DNA of 64,000 nt from Cellvibrio sp. PSBB006 (GCF_002162135.1 NZ_CP021382.1:1798001-1862000); one strand, 5' to 3'; positions 1 to 13,810 are shown, counted from the first letter of the stretch. Program-made: numbers and translations. Notes: a model not told the origin generated them from the letters alone.

Positions 1-4
1 CACT

Positions 5-742
5 ATGACGCAAGTGCATTGGTTAGACCCAAATAGCCTCCAATTTCCACCGGTTTCTCTGGCATTGGAAGATCCCAATGGCCTGCTGGCCGTTGGCGGT
101 GACCTCTCACCCCAACGCATTCTTGCCGCCTACCGAAAAGGCATCTTTCCATGGTTCAATCCCGGCGACCCGATTTTATGGTGGAGTCCAAATCCGCGGA
201 CTGTGATTTATCCGAACCATCTGCACATTTCCCGCAGTCTGCGCAAAGTTCTTCGCAAAGGCATTTACCAAGTCACCTTTGACCAAGCCTTTGGAAAAGT
301 CATGCGTCACTGTGCAGCGCCCCGAGCTTATGCAGACGGAACCTGGATCAGCGAACCTATGATTGCAGCCTATACCGAACTTCATCGGATGGGGCTCGCT
401 CATTCTGTTGAAGTGTGGCTGCCACAACCCGGGCAAGCGCCGCAGCTGGTGGGTGGGTTATATGGTATTGCTATGGGACGGGTGTTCTTCGGCGAATCCA
501 TGTTCAGCCAAGCGGACAATGCCTCCAAAGTCGGGTTCGCGCATCTGGTGCACCATCTGCACGACTGGGGCTTTGAAATCATCGACTGCCAGGTAGCCAA
601 TGATCACCTGTTTAGCCTGGGTGCCAGGGAAATTGCGCGCGAGACTTTTCAAAAAAGTTTGCTGGATTTAACCGACCATCCCCCTAATGGGCCAGATGGC
701 AATGATTGGAGCACGATAAAACCCGCATGGGGCGACACCTGA
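5..742 (+). CDS. aat: Leucyl/phenylalanyl-tRNA--protein transferase
   Basis: This cytoplasmic enzyme of the N-end rule pathway transfers Leu or Phe from aminoacyl-tRNA to proteins with N-terminal Arg or Lys, marking them for ClpS/ClpAP. The 245-residue product has the family landmarks: an early FPP...[12 protein letters not shown] block, GIFPWF near residues 46-51, WWSPNPR, and later GGLYG and FFGESMFS. The ATG lies five bases into the window, so its ribosome site and promoter are outside. It is followed by bpt and infA, with clpA and clpS just beyond, so substrate tagging and recognition genes sit together, as in many gammaproteobacteria. Length matches the family. Nothing odd was seen. Confidence 0.96.
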   Translation: MTQVHWLDPNSLQFPPVSLALEDPNGLLAVGGDLSPQRILAAYRKGIFPWFNPGDPILWWSPNPRTVIYPNHLHISRSLRKVLRKGIYQVTFDQAFGKVMRHCAAPRAYADGTWISEPMIAAYTELHRMGLAHSVEVWLPQPGQAPQLVGGLYGIAMGRVFFGESMFSQADNASKVGFAHLVHHLHDWGFEIIDCQVANDHLFSLGAREIARETFQKSLLDLTDHPPNGPDGNDWSTIKPAWGDT

Positions 743-948
743 TATCTCATTAGCTTTAAGCGAACTTTTGTTCAAGGCGCCACTCCATGGACATAATAGA
801 TTGATCAGACTCGCCAGACTCAATCCGATAATACGGCGAGATAGACCGCTTGTGATCAAACCACTGGCTACAGCCGCCTGCGATAGATAAGCTATAAATT
901 AATCGTGCCGACAATGATTGCCACCAGCTCAGGTATCAGGAGACAGAT

Positions 949-1656
949 GTGACCGATCTCTCGACCCTAAAACTGTTCACAACCCAGCCTCATCCTTGTT
1001 CCTACCTGGATGGTCAGGAAGCGACCACCCTGTTCGTTGATCCGGATGCGGCGATGGACGTCACCTTATACAGCCAATTATCTCAATTGGGGTTCCGGCG
1101 TAGCGGCAGCCATTTGTATCGCCCGCAATGCGCGCTGTGTCAGGCATGTATTTCTTGCCGAATTCCCGTCAACCTGTTTCACCCTAACCGCAGCCAACGC
1201 CGTTGTTGGCAGCGCAACCAGGATCTGACGGTCGCGGTAGTCTCCAACATCAATACCGATGAGCATTACAACCTTTATGCCGATTACATTATCAGGCGTC
1301 ATAGCGATGGCGACATGTTTCCCCCTTCCCAGTCGCAGTATGAGGCTTTTTTGACCAGCGAATGGGGCGTAACGCAGTACCTTGAGTTTCGCGAGGGGGA
1401 AAAATTAATCGGTGTATCTGTCTGCGACCGCTTGGACGATGGCCTTTCCGCGGTTTACACCTTTTATGATCCTGATGAAACGCGGCGCAGCTTGGGCGTT
1501 TATGCCATTTTGGCGCAAATCGATAAGGCGCGTTCGCTGGGCCTATCGAATCTCTACCTGGGTTATTGGATTAAACAGTGCGAAAAAATGCGCTACAAAA
1601 TCCAGTATCGCCCCCTGGAACTTCTGATAAACCGTCGGTGGATGCGCTTAAATTAG
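949..1656 (+). CDS. bpt: Aspartate/glutamate leucyltransferase (arginyl-tRNA-protein transferase family)
   Basis: Bpt transfers Leu to proteins with N-terminal Asp or Glu, a second branch of the bacterial N-end rule. The 235-residue product shows the ATE family N-terminal cysteine cluster (CxxCxxC within [18 protein letters not shown] near residues 58-75) and the C-terminal GYWI..C.KMRYK block. The start is GTG at 949, placed by the AGGAGA ribosome site at 938-943. It lies 206 bases after aat on the same strand and upstream of infA. Family members are about 235-250 residues, so it is complete. The substrate assignment to Leu rather than Arg follows from what is known of bacterial Bpt and was not tested here. 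Confidence 0.94.
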   Translation: MTDLSTLKLFTTQPHPCSYLDGQEATTLFVDPDAAMDVTLYSQLSQLGFRRSGSHLYRPQCALCQACISCRIPVNLFHPNRSQRRCWQRNQDLTVAVVSNINTDEHYNLYADYIIRRHSDGDMFPPSQSQYEAFLTSEWGVTQYLEFREGEKLIGVSVCDRLDDGLSAVYTFYDPDETRRSLGVYAILAQIDKARSLGLSNLYLGYWIKQCEKMRYKIQYRPLELLINRRWMRLN

Positions 1657-1774
1657 TGCAAAACCGACTAAACCCTTCTTTTGTCCCGCTTTTCACTTGG
1701 CGCAACCGGGTATTTCAGGCACAATTCGCACCTATTTTTACCCCCATCCGCTAGGACACCGAGGACACTGCCGC

Positions 1775-1993
1775 ATGGCAAAAGAAGACAATATTGAATT
1801 TGAAGGCGAAGTAATCGATACACTGCCCAACACAACCTTCCGGGTCAAACTGGAAAATGGCCACGTAGTTACCGCCCACATCTCCGGCAAAATGCGCAAA
1901 AACTATATTCGCATCCTGACCGGGGATAAAGTCAAAGTCGAGATGACCCCTTACGACCTCAGCAAAGGTCGGATCACCTACCGCGCCCGCTAA
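1775..1993 (+). CDS. infA: Translation initiation factor IF-1
   Basis: IF-1 occupies the A site region of the 30S subunit during initiation. The 72-residue protein begins [13 protein letters not shown] and ends [12 protein letters not shown], the standard bacterial IF-1 sequence with a single S1/OB fold. The open frame extends upstream, but ATG at 1775 is chosen because the product then has the universal IF-1 length and N-terminus, and a GAGGAC ribosome site lies at 1761-1766. It stands between bpt and the convergent clpA gene and is closed by a strong hairpin terminator. Confidence 0.97.
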   Translation: MAKEDNIEFEGEVIDTLPNTTFRVKLENGHVVTAHISGKMRKNYIRILTGDKVKVEMTPYDLSKGRITYRAR

Positions 1994-2026
1994 TCTATCC
2001 GGGGCTTTGAATTCCCTTATTCCATA

Positions 2027-2060
2027 AACAACAAAAGCCGCTAAGCGGCTTTTGTTGTTA
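2027..2060. terminator. Rho-independent terminator between infA and clpA
   Basis: A perfect stem of about 15 bp (AACAACAAAAGCCGC paired with GCGGCTTTTGTTGTT) with a four-base loop separates the convergent infA and clpA genes. A-rich and T-rich arms allow it to act in both directions. Confidence 0.85.
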
Positions 2061-2087
2061 CAGGCATCGAGTCCGTGGAAGTGACAA

Positions 2088-4382
2088 TCAGGCTGGTTGA
2101 AGCTCCTGCTTGGTCTTGATATCCAATACCAATTGATCCTTGTAGGGATCAAGCTCTACCTCTACTACACCCCCACCGCTGGATAAAGAACCGAACAATA
2201 TCTCTTCCGCGAGCGGCTTCTTGAGTTTTTCCTGAATCAAACGGGCCATCGGACGAGCCCCCATTTTTTCATCGTAACCATGAACAGCCAACCACTCACG
2301 CGCATCCTCGGAAATCTCCAGGGTGACATGCTTGTCGTCCAGCTGGGTTTGCAACTCCATCAGGAATTTATCCACAACTGTTTTAATGACCCCAATAGTC
2401 AACGGCGCAAACTGCACAATGGCGTCGAGACGGTTACGGAATTCCGGTGTAAACATCTTTTTAATCGCTTCCATACCATCGGTGGTGTGATCCTGATGCG
2501 TGAAACCGATGGACGGACGACTCATAATTTCCGCTCCGGCATTGGTCGTCATGATCAGGATGACATTGCGAAAATCTGCCTTGCGACCATTGTTGTCCGT
2601 CAACGTCCCATGATCCATCACTTGCAAAAGCAGGTTAAAGACTTCCGGGTGCGCCTTCTCAATTTCATCCAACAACACAACGCAATGCGGTTGCTTGGTC
2701 ACGGCGTCAGTCAACAATCCACCTTGATCAAAACCAACGTAGCCCGGTGGAGCACCGATTAAACGTGACACCGTATGGCGCTCCATGTACTCGGACATGT
2801 CAAACCGCAACAGCTCAAGCCCCATGCATTTAGCCAACTGGCGACAAACCTCTGTCTTACCTACACCGGTAGGGCCGGCAAACAAGAAGGAACCTATCGG
2901 TTTTTCAACCGAGTTCAATCCTGCACGCGACAACTTGATCGCCGTGGCCAATGTATCAATCGCCTCGTTTTGACCAAAGACAGTCATCTTCAGATTTTCA
3001 TCCAGCTTACGGAGCAATTCTTTATCTGAAGAAGACACACTCTTCGGCGGAATCCGCGCGATCTTGGCCACTACATTTTCCACATCGGCAACGCCGATGG
3101 TTTTCTTCCGTTTACTTGGCGGCAGCAACTGTTGATACGCGCCCGCTTCATCAATGACATCGATCGCTTTATCCGGCAAAAAACGATCATTAATGTAACG
3201 CTCAGCCAACTCTGCCGCTGCACGCAATGCAGGATCGGTGTAGCGCAAATTGTGATGTTTCTCAAAACGGCTCTTGAGCCCTTTCAAAATTTGATAAGTC
3301 TCGTCCACAGACGGCTCATTAACATCAACTTTTTGGAAGCGACGCGACAAGGCGCGATCCTTATCAAAGATACCGCGATATTCCTGATAGGTGGTCGAAC
3401 CCATACACCGGATTTCGCCGGAAGACAGCAGCGGTTTCAGCAAATTGGATGCATCCATCACGCCTCCGGATGCTGCACCAGCTCCGATGATCGTATGAAT
3501 TTCGTCGATAAACAGGATCGAATTCTTTTGTTTTTTGAGCTCCGTCAATAAACCTTTGAAACGCTTCTCAAAGTCACCACGGTACTTGGTTCCCGCCAAT
3601 AACGCACCCATGTCGAGCGAATACACAACACTGTTAACCAGCGGTTCTGGAACATCGCCATCCACAATACGCTTGGCTAAACCTTCAGCGATTGCCGTTT
3701 TACCTACACCGGATTCACCCACTAATAATGGGTTGTTTTTCCTGCGACGTGAAAGAATCTGGCAAACGCGTTCGACCTCAAACTCGCGCCCGACCAAGGG
3801 ATCAACTCGCCCTTGCATGGCTAGCTCATTGAGGTTGGCTGCGAAACTTTCCAGCGGGCTTTGCGAAGCGGAATCACCACCAATCGCATCTTCATCTTGC
3901 TGTTCATGAGAATGGCCGGCGTCGTTGCCGTGCTCCGAATGGCCGGCCACTTTATGAATACCATGGGTGATGTAATTAACCACATCAATGCGCGCGATAT
4001 TTTGCTGCTTGAGATAGTAAACCGCCTGGCTTTCCTGCTCACTAAAGATTGCCACCAGTACGTTAGCCCCAGTAACTTCTTGTTTACCGGACGATTGCAC
4101 ATGGAATACAGCGCGTTGCAAAACGCGTTGAAAGCCTAGCGTCGGCTGGGTTTCACGTTCGGTATCATTTTCGGGAATAAGCGGCGTCGTAGAGTCAACA
4201 AATTCAATCAACTCTTTACGCAAACTTGTCAGATCCGCACCACAGGCGCGCAGCACACTTGCTGCAGAATCGTTATCAATCAACGCTAGCAATAAATGTT
4301 CAACGGTCATGAACTCATGGCGCTTGGAGCGAGCACCTTTAAAGGCGAGATTCAAGGTTACTTCTAAATCTTTGCTTAACAT
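2088..4382 (-). CDS. clpA: ATP-dependent Clp protease ATPase subunit ClpA
   Basis: ClpA is the hexameric AAA+ unfoldase that feeds substrates to ClpP and takes N-degron substrates from ClpS. The 764-residue product has the Clp N-domain (residues 1-140), a first AAA+ module with Walker A GESGVGKTA, and a second with GPTGVGKTE. An IGF loop (RPSIGFTHQ) in the second module is the ClpP-docking tripeptide. The open frame continues 19 codons upstream. The ATG at 4382 is chosen because MLSKDLEVTLNLAF matches known ClpA N-termini. clpS lies 62 bases upstream on the same strand, indicating a clpS-clpA operon. Confidence 0.96.
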   Translation of the reverse strand: MLSKDLEVTLNLAFKGARSKRHEFMTVEHLLLALIDNDSAASVLRACGADLTSLRKELIEFVDSTTPLIPENDTERETQPTLGFQRVLQRAVFHVQSSGKQEVTGANVLVAIFSEQESQAVYYLKQQNIARIDVVNYITHGIHKVAGHSEHGNDAGHSHEQQDEDAIGGDSASQSPLESFAANLNELAMQGRVDPLVGREFEVERVCQILSRRRKNNPLLVGESGVGKTAIAEGLAKRIVDGDVPEPLVNSVVYSLDMGALLAGTKYRGDFEKRFKGLLTELKKQKNSILFIDEIHTIIGAGAASGGVMDASNLLKPLLSSGEIRCMGSTTYQEYRGIFDKDRALSRRFQKVDVNEPSVDETYQILKGLKSRFEKHHNLRYTDPALRAAAELAERYINDRFLPDKAIDVIDEAGAYQQLLPPSKRKKTIGVADVENVVAKIARIPPKSVSSSDKELLRKLDENLKMTVFGQNEAIDTLATAIKLSRAGLNSVEKPIGSFLFAGPTGVGKTEVCRQLAKCMGLELLRFDMSEYMERHTVSRLIGAPPGYVGFDQGGLLTDAVTKQPHCVVLLDEIEKAHPEVFNLLLQVMDHGTLTDNNGRKADFRNVILIMTTNAGAEIMSRPSIGFTHQDHTTDGMEAIKKMFTPEFRNRLDAIVQFAPLTIGVIKTVVDKFLMELQTQLDDKHVTLEISEDAREWLAVHGYDEKMGARPMARLIQEKLKKPLAEEILFGSLSSGGGVVEVELDPYKDQLVLDIKTKQELQPA

Positions 4383-4444
4383 CGCATTCAACCTCTGGAA
4401 GCTAGCAACTTGGACGCAGCACACAGAAACTTGCTGCAACAGGA

Positions 4445-4819
4445 TTACCGCTCTTCATCTTCCACTGCTTCTACTTCACACAGTAGCGGATGCTGGTGCT
4501 CCCTGGCGTACTGATTAACCTGAGCGGCTTTTGTTTCCGCTATATCACGAGTATAGACGCCACAAACAGCTTTGCCGTGAATATGTACAGTTAACATCAC
4601 TCGGGTTGCTTTCTCGCGTGACATTGCGAAAAATAGCTCAAGTATTTCCACCACAAAGTCCATCGGTGTGTAGTCATCATTCAGCATCAACACCTTGTAC
4701 ATTGGCGGACGCTTGAGCTTTGGCTTCGCCTCTAGGACCGCAAGATTCCCATCGAATTCATTGCTGTCGGAATCTTCGTCTTTACTTAAGGTTAGCTGAA
4801 GGTAGTCTGGATTTCTCAT
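4445..4819 (-). CDS. clpS: ATP-dependent Clp protease adaptor ClpS
   Basis: ClpS binds N-terminal Leu, Phe, Trp and Tyr and delivers those proteins to ClpAP. The 124-residue product has a flexible acidic N-terminus, then the core beginning [20 protein letters not shown] with the ND-D-YTPM degron pocket, and the C-terminal block [19 protein letters not shown]. It is slightly longer than E. coli ClpS, mainly in the N-terminal tail. It is the first gene of the clpS-clpA pair and divergent from cspD. With aat and bpt a few kb away, all components of the Leu N-degron pathway except ClpP are in this window. Confidence 0.96.
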   Translation of the reverse strand: MRNPDYLQLTLSKDEDSDSNEFDGNLAVLEAKPKLKRPPMYKVLMLNDDYTPMDFVVEILELFFAMSREKATRVMLTVHIHGKAVCGVYTRDIAETKAAQVNQYAREHQHPLLCEVEAVEDEER

Positions 4820-5155
4820 AGTGAATCAACAGAAATTGAAAGTGTTCTAGCGGTTAAGCGCCATTCTAACCCAATGGTATACCGCTCACACTAACGGGGC
4901 TATATACGGGCGAAGACTTGACTTTGGTTCAATTGTTGGATAAAACACATGGTCGCCGCTCAAATAATCATCATTTTGCACGGCATTATTCCAAAACGTT
5001 TAACCAACACCCAAAAAACACGCCAAGGGTTTTATAAAACTCGCTCGGTATCGCCATCCAGCAGTAAAGATATTGAACAGTTTTTCCTTGGAAAATAATA
5101 ACGATAAGGTGCAGGGGTTATTAAAACTCTTGTGCCGGGGCAGAAGGATTTAATC
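4820..5155. other. Divergent clpS/cspD intergenic region
   Basis: This 336-base stretch holds the promoters for clpS (leftward) and cspD (rightward). An AGAAGGA ribosome site for cspD is at 5142-5148. No further open frame or RNA gene was recognised. Confidence 0.5.
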
Positions 5156-5395
5156 ATGCCTACAGGTACAGTCAAGTGGTTCAATAATGCAAAGGGTTAT
5201 GGCTTTATCCTCTCTGACGAGGGGGGCGAAGACCTTTTTGCGCATTACTCAGCCATCCAGATGGACGGCTATAAAACATTAAAAGCCGGTCAGGTAGTTT
5301 CCTTTGAGATCACCAAGGGCGATAAAGGCCTACATGCTGTCAACATCACAGCGGTAGTCACCGAATCCAAGGCTGCAAAAGCTGCCCTTGCGTAA
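5156..5395 (+). CDS. cspD: Cold shock domain protein CspD-like
   Basis: This is a small single-stranded nucleic acid-binding protein. The 79-residue product has the cold shock fold with RNP1 (KGYGFI) and RNP2 (DLFAHY) near residues 15-35, and a short Ala/Lys tail. The frame opens eight codons earlier, but ATG at 5156 gives the usual [10 protein letters not shown] start and has an AGAAGGA ribosome site eight bases upstream. It lies divergent from clpS, the conserved neighbourhood of cspD (a replication inhibitor in E. coli). The name rests on synteny, since cold shock paralogues are hard to tell apart by sequence. Confidence 0.88.
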   Translation: MPTGTVKWFNNAKGYGFILSDEGGEDLFAHYSAIQMDGYKTLKAGQVVSFEITKGDKGLHAVNITAVVTESKAAKAALA

Positions 5396-5594
5396 ATAAC
5401 ATCAAGGACTTATTGCTTGTCGCTTAATAATTTCTGCCGCCTGAATCTGTTTATAACCCTGGGCTATAAAGGTATTGGATCTTTCCAACCATTATCTTGG
5501 TAGTTTGGGAGATTGATACAGATTTCAATACCGAACCAGTGTTAAGACAAAAAAATATTTTGACGGCTTGAAGTCTGGTAAAGGTCTGGAGAAA

Positions 5595-5624
5595 AAGAAA
5601 CCCCGGCATTAGCCGGGGTTTCTT
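5595..5624. terminator. Bidirectional terminator between cspD and icd
   Basis: AAGAAACCCCGGC and GCCGGGGTTTCTTT form a 13-bp stem with a four-base loop, flanked by A and T runs. It lies 26 bases beyond the icd stop and about 200 bases beyond cspD, and is most likely the icd terminator. Confidence 0.85.
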
Positions 5625-5650
5625 TATAAGAGCAGAGCAATCAATTCCAA

Positions 5651-7879
<2,229 letters not shown>

Positions 7880-8136
7880 TTACGTTAACTCCGTTAGTCA
7901 TGCTGTCGAGCAAATATAAAGCGCGCCACGCCAACGAACCCGCCGACAGGCACCCTTGCGTAGGGAGAGAAGAGGGAAACTCCGAGCCAGGGCTCCGAGT
8001 GGGACAACGGCTATGCTGAAAACCGCTCAGAAAGAAGCCGGTCCGATAAATCGCGCGCAGTATAACAGTGATGTAAACTTTTCGCATTCGCGAACCTTGG
8101 CAGCTTGCTTTTTAACCATTCGATAAACATTCTTAT

Positions 8137-8895
8137 ATGGCAAAACTGATTTTATTTAACAAACCGTTCGGCGTGTTATCGCAATTCAGCGACACGGAAA
8201 ATCGCCCCACTTTGGCGCAGTACATCAAGCTTCCCGGCGTTTATCCGGCCGGCCGGCTGGATCATGACTCAGAGGGTTTATTGCTGCTCACGGATGATGG
8301 GCAATTGCAGCACCAGATTTCGCACCCGATGCATAAATTACCCAAAACCTATTGGGTCCAGGTTGAAGGAGCACCCAGCAGTTATGCGTTGACACAATTG
8401 CGTCAAGGTGTCGCGCTGAATGATGGCATTACCCTGCCTGCGCAGGTGAGACTCATACCGGCGCCAAAACTCTGGGCACGTGAGACGCCGATTCGCGAAC
8501 GCAAACATATTCCCACCCAATGGATAGAGATCGTGATCAGCGAGGGGCGCAATCGCCAGGTGCGCCGTATGACAGCAGCCGTGGGGCATCCCACCTTGCG
8601 TCTGGTGCGGATAAAGATCGGCAACTGGAATATTGAGAATATAGAACCGGGTAAATACATCACCGAAACAGTGCATACACCTGAAGTACCAGCACGAACT
8701 TCAACCCGCCCATCAATTCGGAATAGAGGCAACAAAGTGCCAGCTAAAAAGCGGGAAAATTCTGCGGGAGGAGCACCAAAAGCACCACACACAAAGCGAA
8801 CGGATAACACCAACAAAGCCAATGCCGCGAAAGCCAAAGCTCCGCCTAAAACCGTCATCATTCATAAACCGAAGCGCTCACCCGAGGAAAAATAA
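8137..8895 (+). CDS. rluE: 23S rRNA pseudouridine synthase RluE-type
   Basis: RluE converts a uridine in 23S rRNA (U2457 in E. coli) to pseudouridine. The 252-residue product has the RsuA/RluE family motif [18 protein letters not shown] near residues 38-55, with the catalytic Asp in RLD, and the later [20 protein letters not shown] block. There is no N-terminal S4 domain, as in E. coli RluE. After about residue 185 comes a basic Lys/Ala/Pro-rich tail of some 65 residues, longer than in E. coli (217 aa) and probably unstructured. It is followed by nudJ, mnmA, hflD and purB, the same order as in E. coli, which supports RluE over the related RluF. Confidence 0.9.
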   Translation: MAKLILFNKPFGVLSQFSDTENRPTLAQYIKLPGVYPAGRLDHDSEGLLLLTDDGQLQHQISHPMHKLPKTYWVQVEGAPSSYALTQLRQGVALNDGITLPAQVRLIPAPKLWARETPIRERKHIPTQWIEIVISEGRNRQVRRMTAAVGHPTLRLVRIKIGNWNIENIEPGKYITETVHTPEVPARTSTRPSIRNRGNKVPAKKRENSAGGAPKAPHTKRTDNTNKANAAKAKAPPKTVIIHKPKRSPEEK

Positions 8896-9032
8896 TCACA
8901 TCATGCACGCGTGGCACAGCATTAAAATTCAACCAAATACTTTAAGCTTCCTCAAAAAGCACAGTAAGCACAGGAAGACAGTATTTGGTAGGATGAGCAG
9001 CCGTTAGAACTGATGAATATGGGAAGAAACAC

Positions 9033-9473
9033 ATGAATTGGGCCCCGCATGTCACTGTTGCCACCATCGTCGAGCGCGATGGCCGATTCCTGCTGGTATA
9101 CGAAGAAGCCGATGGCAAACAGGTGTACAACCAGCCTGCTGGCCACCTCGACCCTAATGAAACCTTGCAGGAAGCGGCTATTCGGGAAACCCTTGAGGAA
9201 ACGGCCTGGCATGTGACATTGACCGGTGTGGTGGGCGTCAACCTTTACGAAGCGCCGAGCAACGGCGTGACTTATCTGCGTACTACATTCATTGCAGAGG
9301 CACTTAATCAGGATACCGAACGTTCATTGGATACCGGTATTATCGAAGCCGTGTGGCTGACCTATGAGGAAATTCTGGAGCGTCGTGCCCAACTACGAAG
9401 CCCCATGACATTGCAAATCATTGATGAATATCGTGCAGGACGCCGCTTTCCGATGGATGTGATTGGGGCGTGA
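9033..9473 (+). CDS. nudJ: NUDIX hydrolase NudJ-like
   Basis: E. coli NudJ releases phosphate from nucleoside di- and triphosphates and from the thiamine precursor HMP-PP. The 146-residue product has one Nudix box near residues 39-61, starting GHLDPNETLQEAA and continuing RETLEET, with the metal-binding glutamates present. The start MNWAPHVTVATIVERDG fits family members. It sits directly before mnmA, as in E. coli, which is the main reason for the NudJ name. Substrate range cannot be read from sequence. Confidence 0.88.
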   Translation: MNWAPHVTVATIVERDGRFLLVYEEADGKQVYNQPAGHLDPNETLQEAAIRETLEETAWHVTLTGVVGVNLYEAPSNGVTYLRTTFIAEALNQDTERSLDTGIIEAVWLTYEEILERRAQLRSPMTLQIIDEYRAGRRFPMDVIGA

Positions 9474-9559
9474 TCGAATAGTCAAGCCAATTAATCCGTG
9501 CCACCAGCCCACTGGATGGGTAAAATACGCGACCGTTAAATTCCCTTCTGTAGTGAGCT

Positions 9560-10675
9560 ATGTCTATTTCAACCTCGTCTTCCCATCCATTGGTTATTGT
9601 CGGCATGTCCGGCGGTGTGGACTCTTCGGTCTCGGCGTTGCTGCTTCAGCAACAGGGTTACCGGGTGGAAGGGCTATTCATGAAGAACTGGGATGAGGAT
9701 GACGGTACCGAATACTGCACCGCCAAAGCTGATTTAGCCGATGCACAGCGGGTATGTGAAAAACTGGGAATTACCCTGCACACGGCCAATTTCGCCGCCG
9801 AGTATTGGGACAATGTGTTTGAGCATTTCCTGGCGGAATATAAAGCGGGACGCACGCCTAACCCTGACATCCTGTGCAACCGTGAGATCAAGTTCAAGGT
9901 ATTCCTGGAGTACGCGCAGATGCTTGGCGGCGAGCTGATTGCCACCGGGCACTACACCCGCCGCGCGGATCGCGATGGGCATACCTATTTATTGAAAGGC
10001 CTGGACCCCAACAAGGATCAGAGCTACTTCCTGCACGCCGTGGGCGAGGCCGAGTTTTCCCGGTCACTGTTTCCAGTGGGCGAGTTGGAAAAGCCGGACG
10101 TTCGCCGTCTTGCCGAGCAACATGGGTTGGTAACTCACGACAAAAAAGACAGCACCGGCATCTGTTTTATTGGTGAACGCCGCTTCAAGGATTTCCTGCA
10201 ACAGTATTTACCCGCCCAACCGGGCACCATCGAAACACCGGAAGGTGTGGTGATTGGCGAGCACAGCGGCTTGATGTATCACACCATCGGCCAACGGCAA
10301 GGGTTGGGCATCGGTGGCGTTAAAGGAGCCAGTGAAGCGCCCTGGTTTGTGGTGGGCAAAGATCTGGTACGTAATGTCCTGCTGGTTGCCCAAGGCACAG
10401 ATCATCCCCTGTTATTCAATAACCGACTGATCGCGCAGCAAGCCCATTGGATTAATGGCGCACCGCCCTCACATCAGTTTCGCTGTACCGCAAAAGTACG
10501 CTACCGTCAGGCAGATCAGGATTGCCTGGTAACGGTGGAGCAAGACGGCAAGCTAACGGTGGTGTTCGATGAAGCGCAGCGCGCAATTACACCGGGCCAA
10601 TCTGCCGTTTTTTATCTGGGTGATGTATGCCTGGGCGGTGCAGTCATTGAAGCTACCGATAACGTTCAGTGGTAA
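9560..10675 (+). CDS. mnmA: tRNA-specific 2-thiouridylase MnmA
   Basis: MnmA thiolates U34 of tRNA-Lys, -Glu and -Gln using sulfur from the IscS/Tus relay. The 371-residue protein starts with an N-type ATP pyrophosphatase motif (GMSGGVDSS, residues 13-21). It carries the two catalytic cysteines: one in [12 protein letters not shown] near residue 110, and one in [13 protein letters not shown] near residue 207. The C-terminal beta-barrel is complete. The gene overlaps or abuts hflD, and the two are followed by purB, a conserved gammaproteobacterial operon. Confidence 0.96.
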   Translation: MSISTSSSHPLVIVGMSGGVDSSVSALLLQQQGYRVEGLFMKNWDEDDGTEYCTAKADLADAQRVCEKLGITLHTANFAAEYWDNVFEHFLAEYKAGRTPNPDILCNREIKFKVFLEYAQMLGGELIATGHYTRRADRDGHTYLLKGLDPNKDQSYFLHAVGEAEFSRSLFPVGELEKPDVRRLAEQHGLVTHDKKDSTGICFIGERRFKDFLQQYLPAQPGTIETPEGVVIGEHSGLMYHTIGQRQGLGIGGVKGASEAPWFVVGKDLVRNVLLVAQGTDHPLLFNNRLIAQQAHWINGAPPSHQFRCTAKVRYRQADQDCLVTVEQDGKLTVVFDEAQRAITPGQSAVFYLGDVCLGGAVIEATDNVQW

Positions 10676-10692
10676 AGGCGGAAACCATCCTC

Positions 10693-11343
10693 GTGAGTAA
10701 AAATTGGAATGACCTCAGTATCGCCCTCGCCGGTTTGTTTCAGGCGACGGGGCTCGTCGAGCAGTTGGCAAAGACGGGTTATGTACCCACCGACAGCTAT
10801 AAAAGCAGTATTGAAAGCCTGTTTGAGCTTAACCCGGCCGATACGCTTGCGGTTTACGGGGGCAATATTGCCAATCTGCATTTCGGGCTGACGATCCTGC
10901 GCGATGTGCTACAACACGCGAGCATCGGCCAACAAAAACAGCATGCACACGCCGATGCTTTGCGCTATAGCCTGGGTATATTGCATTTGCAGAAAAAACT
11001 CAGCGGACGTAAGGATATGCTCGGTGTTGTGGGCAGCCGTTTGAAACAAGCAGCCCAGCAAGCGGAACATTTTTCTACTACCCACGAAAATGTGATCGCT
11101 AATATCGGCGGACTCTATACCGAAACCATCAGCACCTTCCGGTTCCGCATTCAGGTAACCGGTGACTACAATTACCTGCAACAACAACGCATTGCCCACC
11201 AGGTGCGCGCCCTGCTTTTGGCCGGTATTCGCGCCGCAACCCTCTGGCGACAATTGGGTGGGAACCGCTGGCAACTGCTGCTACACCGCAAGAAAATTGC
11301 CGAAGCGGCAGATAAGCTCCTGCGCTCAATTCCGCTGCACTAG
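10693..11343 (+). CDS. hflD: High frequency lysogenization protein HflD homolog
   Basis: HflD is a peripheral inner-membrane protein. In E. coli it binds lambda CII, and its cellular role is unclear. The 216-residue product matches the family in the N-terminal SIALAGLFQATGLVEQLA block and the late LLAGIRAATLWRQLGG block. Two GTG starts are possible. GTG at 10669 would overlap mnmA by seven bases. GTG at 10693 is preferred because the protein then begins VSKNWND, like MAKNYYD in E. coli, with GGCGG about ten bases upstream. The mnmA-hflD-purB order is conserved. Confidence 0.88.
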   Translation: MSKNWNDLSIALAGLFQATGLVEQLAKTGYVPTDSYKSSIESLFELNPADTLAVYGGNIANLHFGLTILRDVLQHASIGQQKQHAHADALRYSLGILHLQKKLSGRKDMLGVVGSRLKQAAQQAEHFSTTHENVIANIGGLYTETISTFRFRIQVTGDYNYLQQQRIAHQVRALLLAGIRAATLWRQLGGNRWQLLLHRKKIAEAADKLLRSIPLH

Positions 11344-11407
11344 CTACAACTGAGGACACAAACCTCTGAAAAAAGCCCGGTTTTTGGGTATCATGGCGGC
11401 CTTTTAA

Positions 11408-12814
<1,407 letters not shown>

Positions 12815-12824
12815 TCTGAGCAGC

Positions 12825-12863
12825 AGCAACGAAAGCGTGATACACGGTACCGCTTTCGTTGCT
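12825..12863 (+). terminator. Hairpin after purB
   Basis: AGCAACGAAAGCG pairs perfectly with CGCTTTCGTTGCT over 13 bp with a 13-base loop, starting 11 bases past the purB stop. There is no clear T-run, so it may be a terminator or an mRNA 3'-end structure. Confidence 0.55.
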
Positions 12864-12944
12864 GGCATTTAATACTGGCCTCAATTAATCTCGTAAAAAA
12901 CTACGCACCAGACGCCATCTGTCTCATTATCTTTCCCTGCAAAC

Positions 12945-13487
12945 TTATTCCCCTGATGAAATATCTTCATCATCAACGTTTATTGTATGTTGTTGCCGTA
13001 ACGCTTTTAATTGCTGGCGGCGCTGCTGAAAAAAATAACTCAACTGATGCTGGCACTCGCCAGCCAGCACCGCGCCCTGATAATTCACCCGATGATTAAA
13101 CCAGACACTGTCCAGCAGCCTGGATTGACTTTGAATAGCACCGGCTTTGGGCTCTGTCGTGCCATAGACTAACCGTTCAACACGCGCATGAACCAATGCA
13201 CCAACGCACATGGTGCAGGGTTCAAGCGTGACGTAAAGCGTGCAACCCGGCAGGCGATAGTTGTTGAGCGCCTGTGCTGCCATCCGAATCGCAACAACTT
13301 CGGCATGCGCGGTTGGATCGTGGCTGCTGATGGGTTGGTTCCAACCTTCTCCGATGATCTGGTTATCTTTTACGATGACCGCGCCTACAGGCACCTCGCC
13401 TGCCATCTCACCTTTAGCGGCAAGATCTATGGCATAGCGCATCCAGAATTCATCCTGTTTTGCCTGTTCGCTTACAAGATCAGTCAT
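12945..13487 (-). CDS. tadA: tRNA-specific adenosine deaminase
   Basis: TadA deaminates A34 of tRNA-Arg(ACG) to inosine. The 180-residue product has the zinc deaminase motifs HAEVVAIR (His ligand and catalytic Glu) and PCTMCVGALVHARV (two Cys ligands). The substrate-facing block VGAVIVKDNQIIGEGWNQPI is also present. ATG at 13487 is chosen because MTDLVSEQ leads directly into the domain. The ten upstream codons in the open frame look unrelated. The start overlaps the end of the DUF1653 gene by eight bases, indicating translational coupling. Confidence 0.94.
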   Translation of the reverse strand: MTDLVSEQAKQDEFWMRYAIDLAAKGEMAGEVPVGAVIVKDNQIIGEGWNQPISSHDPTAHAEVVAIRMAAQALNNYRLPGCTLYVTLEPCTMCVGALVHARVERLVYGTTEPKAGAIQSQSRLLDSVWFNHRVNYQGAVLAGECQHQLSYFFQQRRQQLKALRQQHTINVDDEDISSGE

Positions 13488-13734
13488 GTTTATTCTGCAC
13501 CGGCAACTCCAACTCACATTCCAGTGCTTTGATTAACTGGAAGCGCGGCAGGGTTTCACCGGCAATCGTGACGGTTTCCGTGAACATACTCAGGGGACGC
13601 ACCCACCAGGAATAATCCCCGTAAAGGCAGCGATAGACGACAAACTGATCCAGAGTCTCACTGTGAGTGGCGATCTGAAAAACCTGATACTCCTTACCTT
13701 TGTAATGGCGATAGATACCGGTTTGCACTTGCAT
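13480..13734 (-). CDS. DUF1653 domain protein
   Basis: This is an 84-residue cytoplasmic protein of unknown function. It has the DUF1653 features: a GIYRHYKGKEYQV start, HSETLDQFVVYRCLYGDY in the middle, and WVRPLSMF followed by LPRFQLI at the end. The open frame is longer, but ATG at 13734 (MQVQTG) gives the usual domain length and has an AGGA element about seven bases upstream. It overlaps tadA by eight bases, so the two are probably co-translated. Transcription from the upstream chitinase gene should be stopped by the hairpin at 13820-13840. Confidence 0.85.
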   Translation of the reverse strand: MQVQTGIYRHYKGKEYQVFQIATHSETLDQFVVYRCLYGDYSWWVRPLSMFTETVTIAGETLPRFQLIKALECELELPVQNKHD

Positions 13735-13810
13735 GGGAATGATCCTGCGAAAAAAATGGCGTTGCCATTTTAATCTGCTTGGGATGAAAGTTGAAATCGC
13801 GCAGCCAGAA

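Noticed and set aside
2060..2087. tRNA-Ser gene between infA and clpA, as in E. coli
   Set aside because: Only a terminator and a few bases separate the two genes here; there is no room for a tRNA.
7978..8002. GC-rich hairpin upstream of icd considered as a riboswitch or tRNA-like element
   Set aside because: No conserved riboswitch core or cloverleaf could be made. It may be a simple leader stem.
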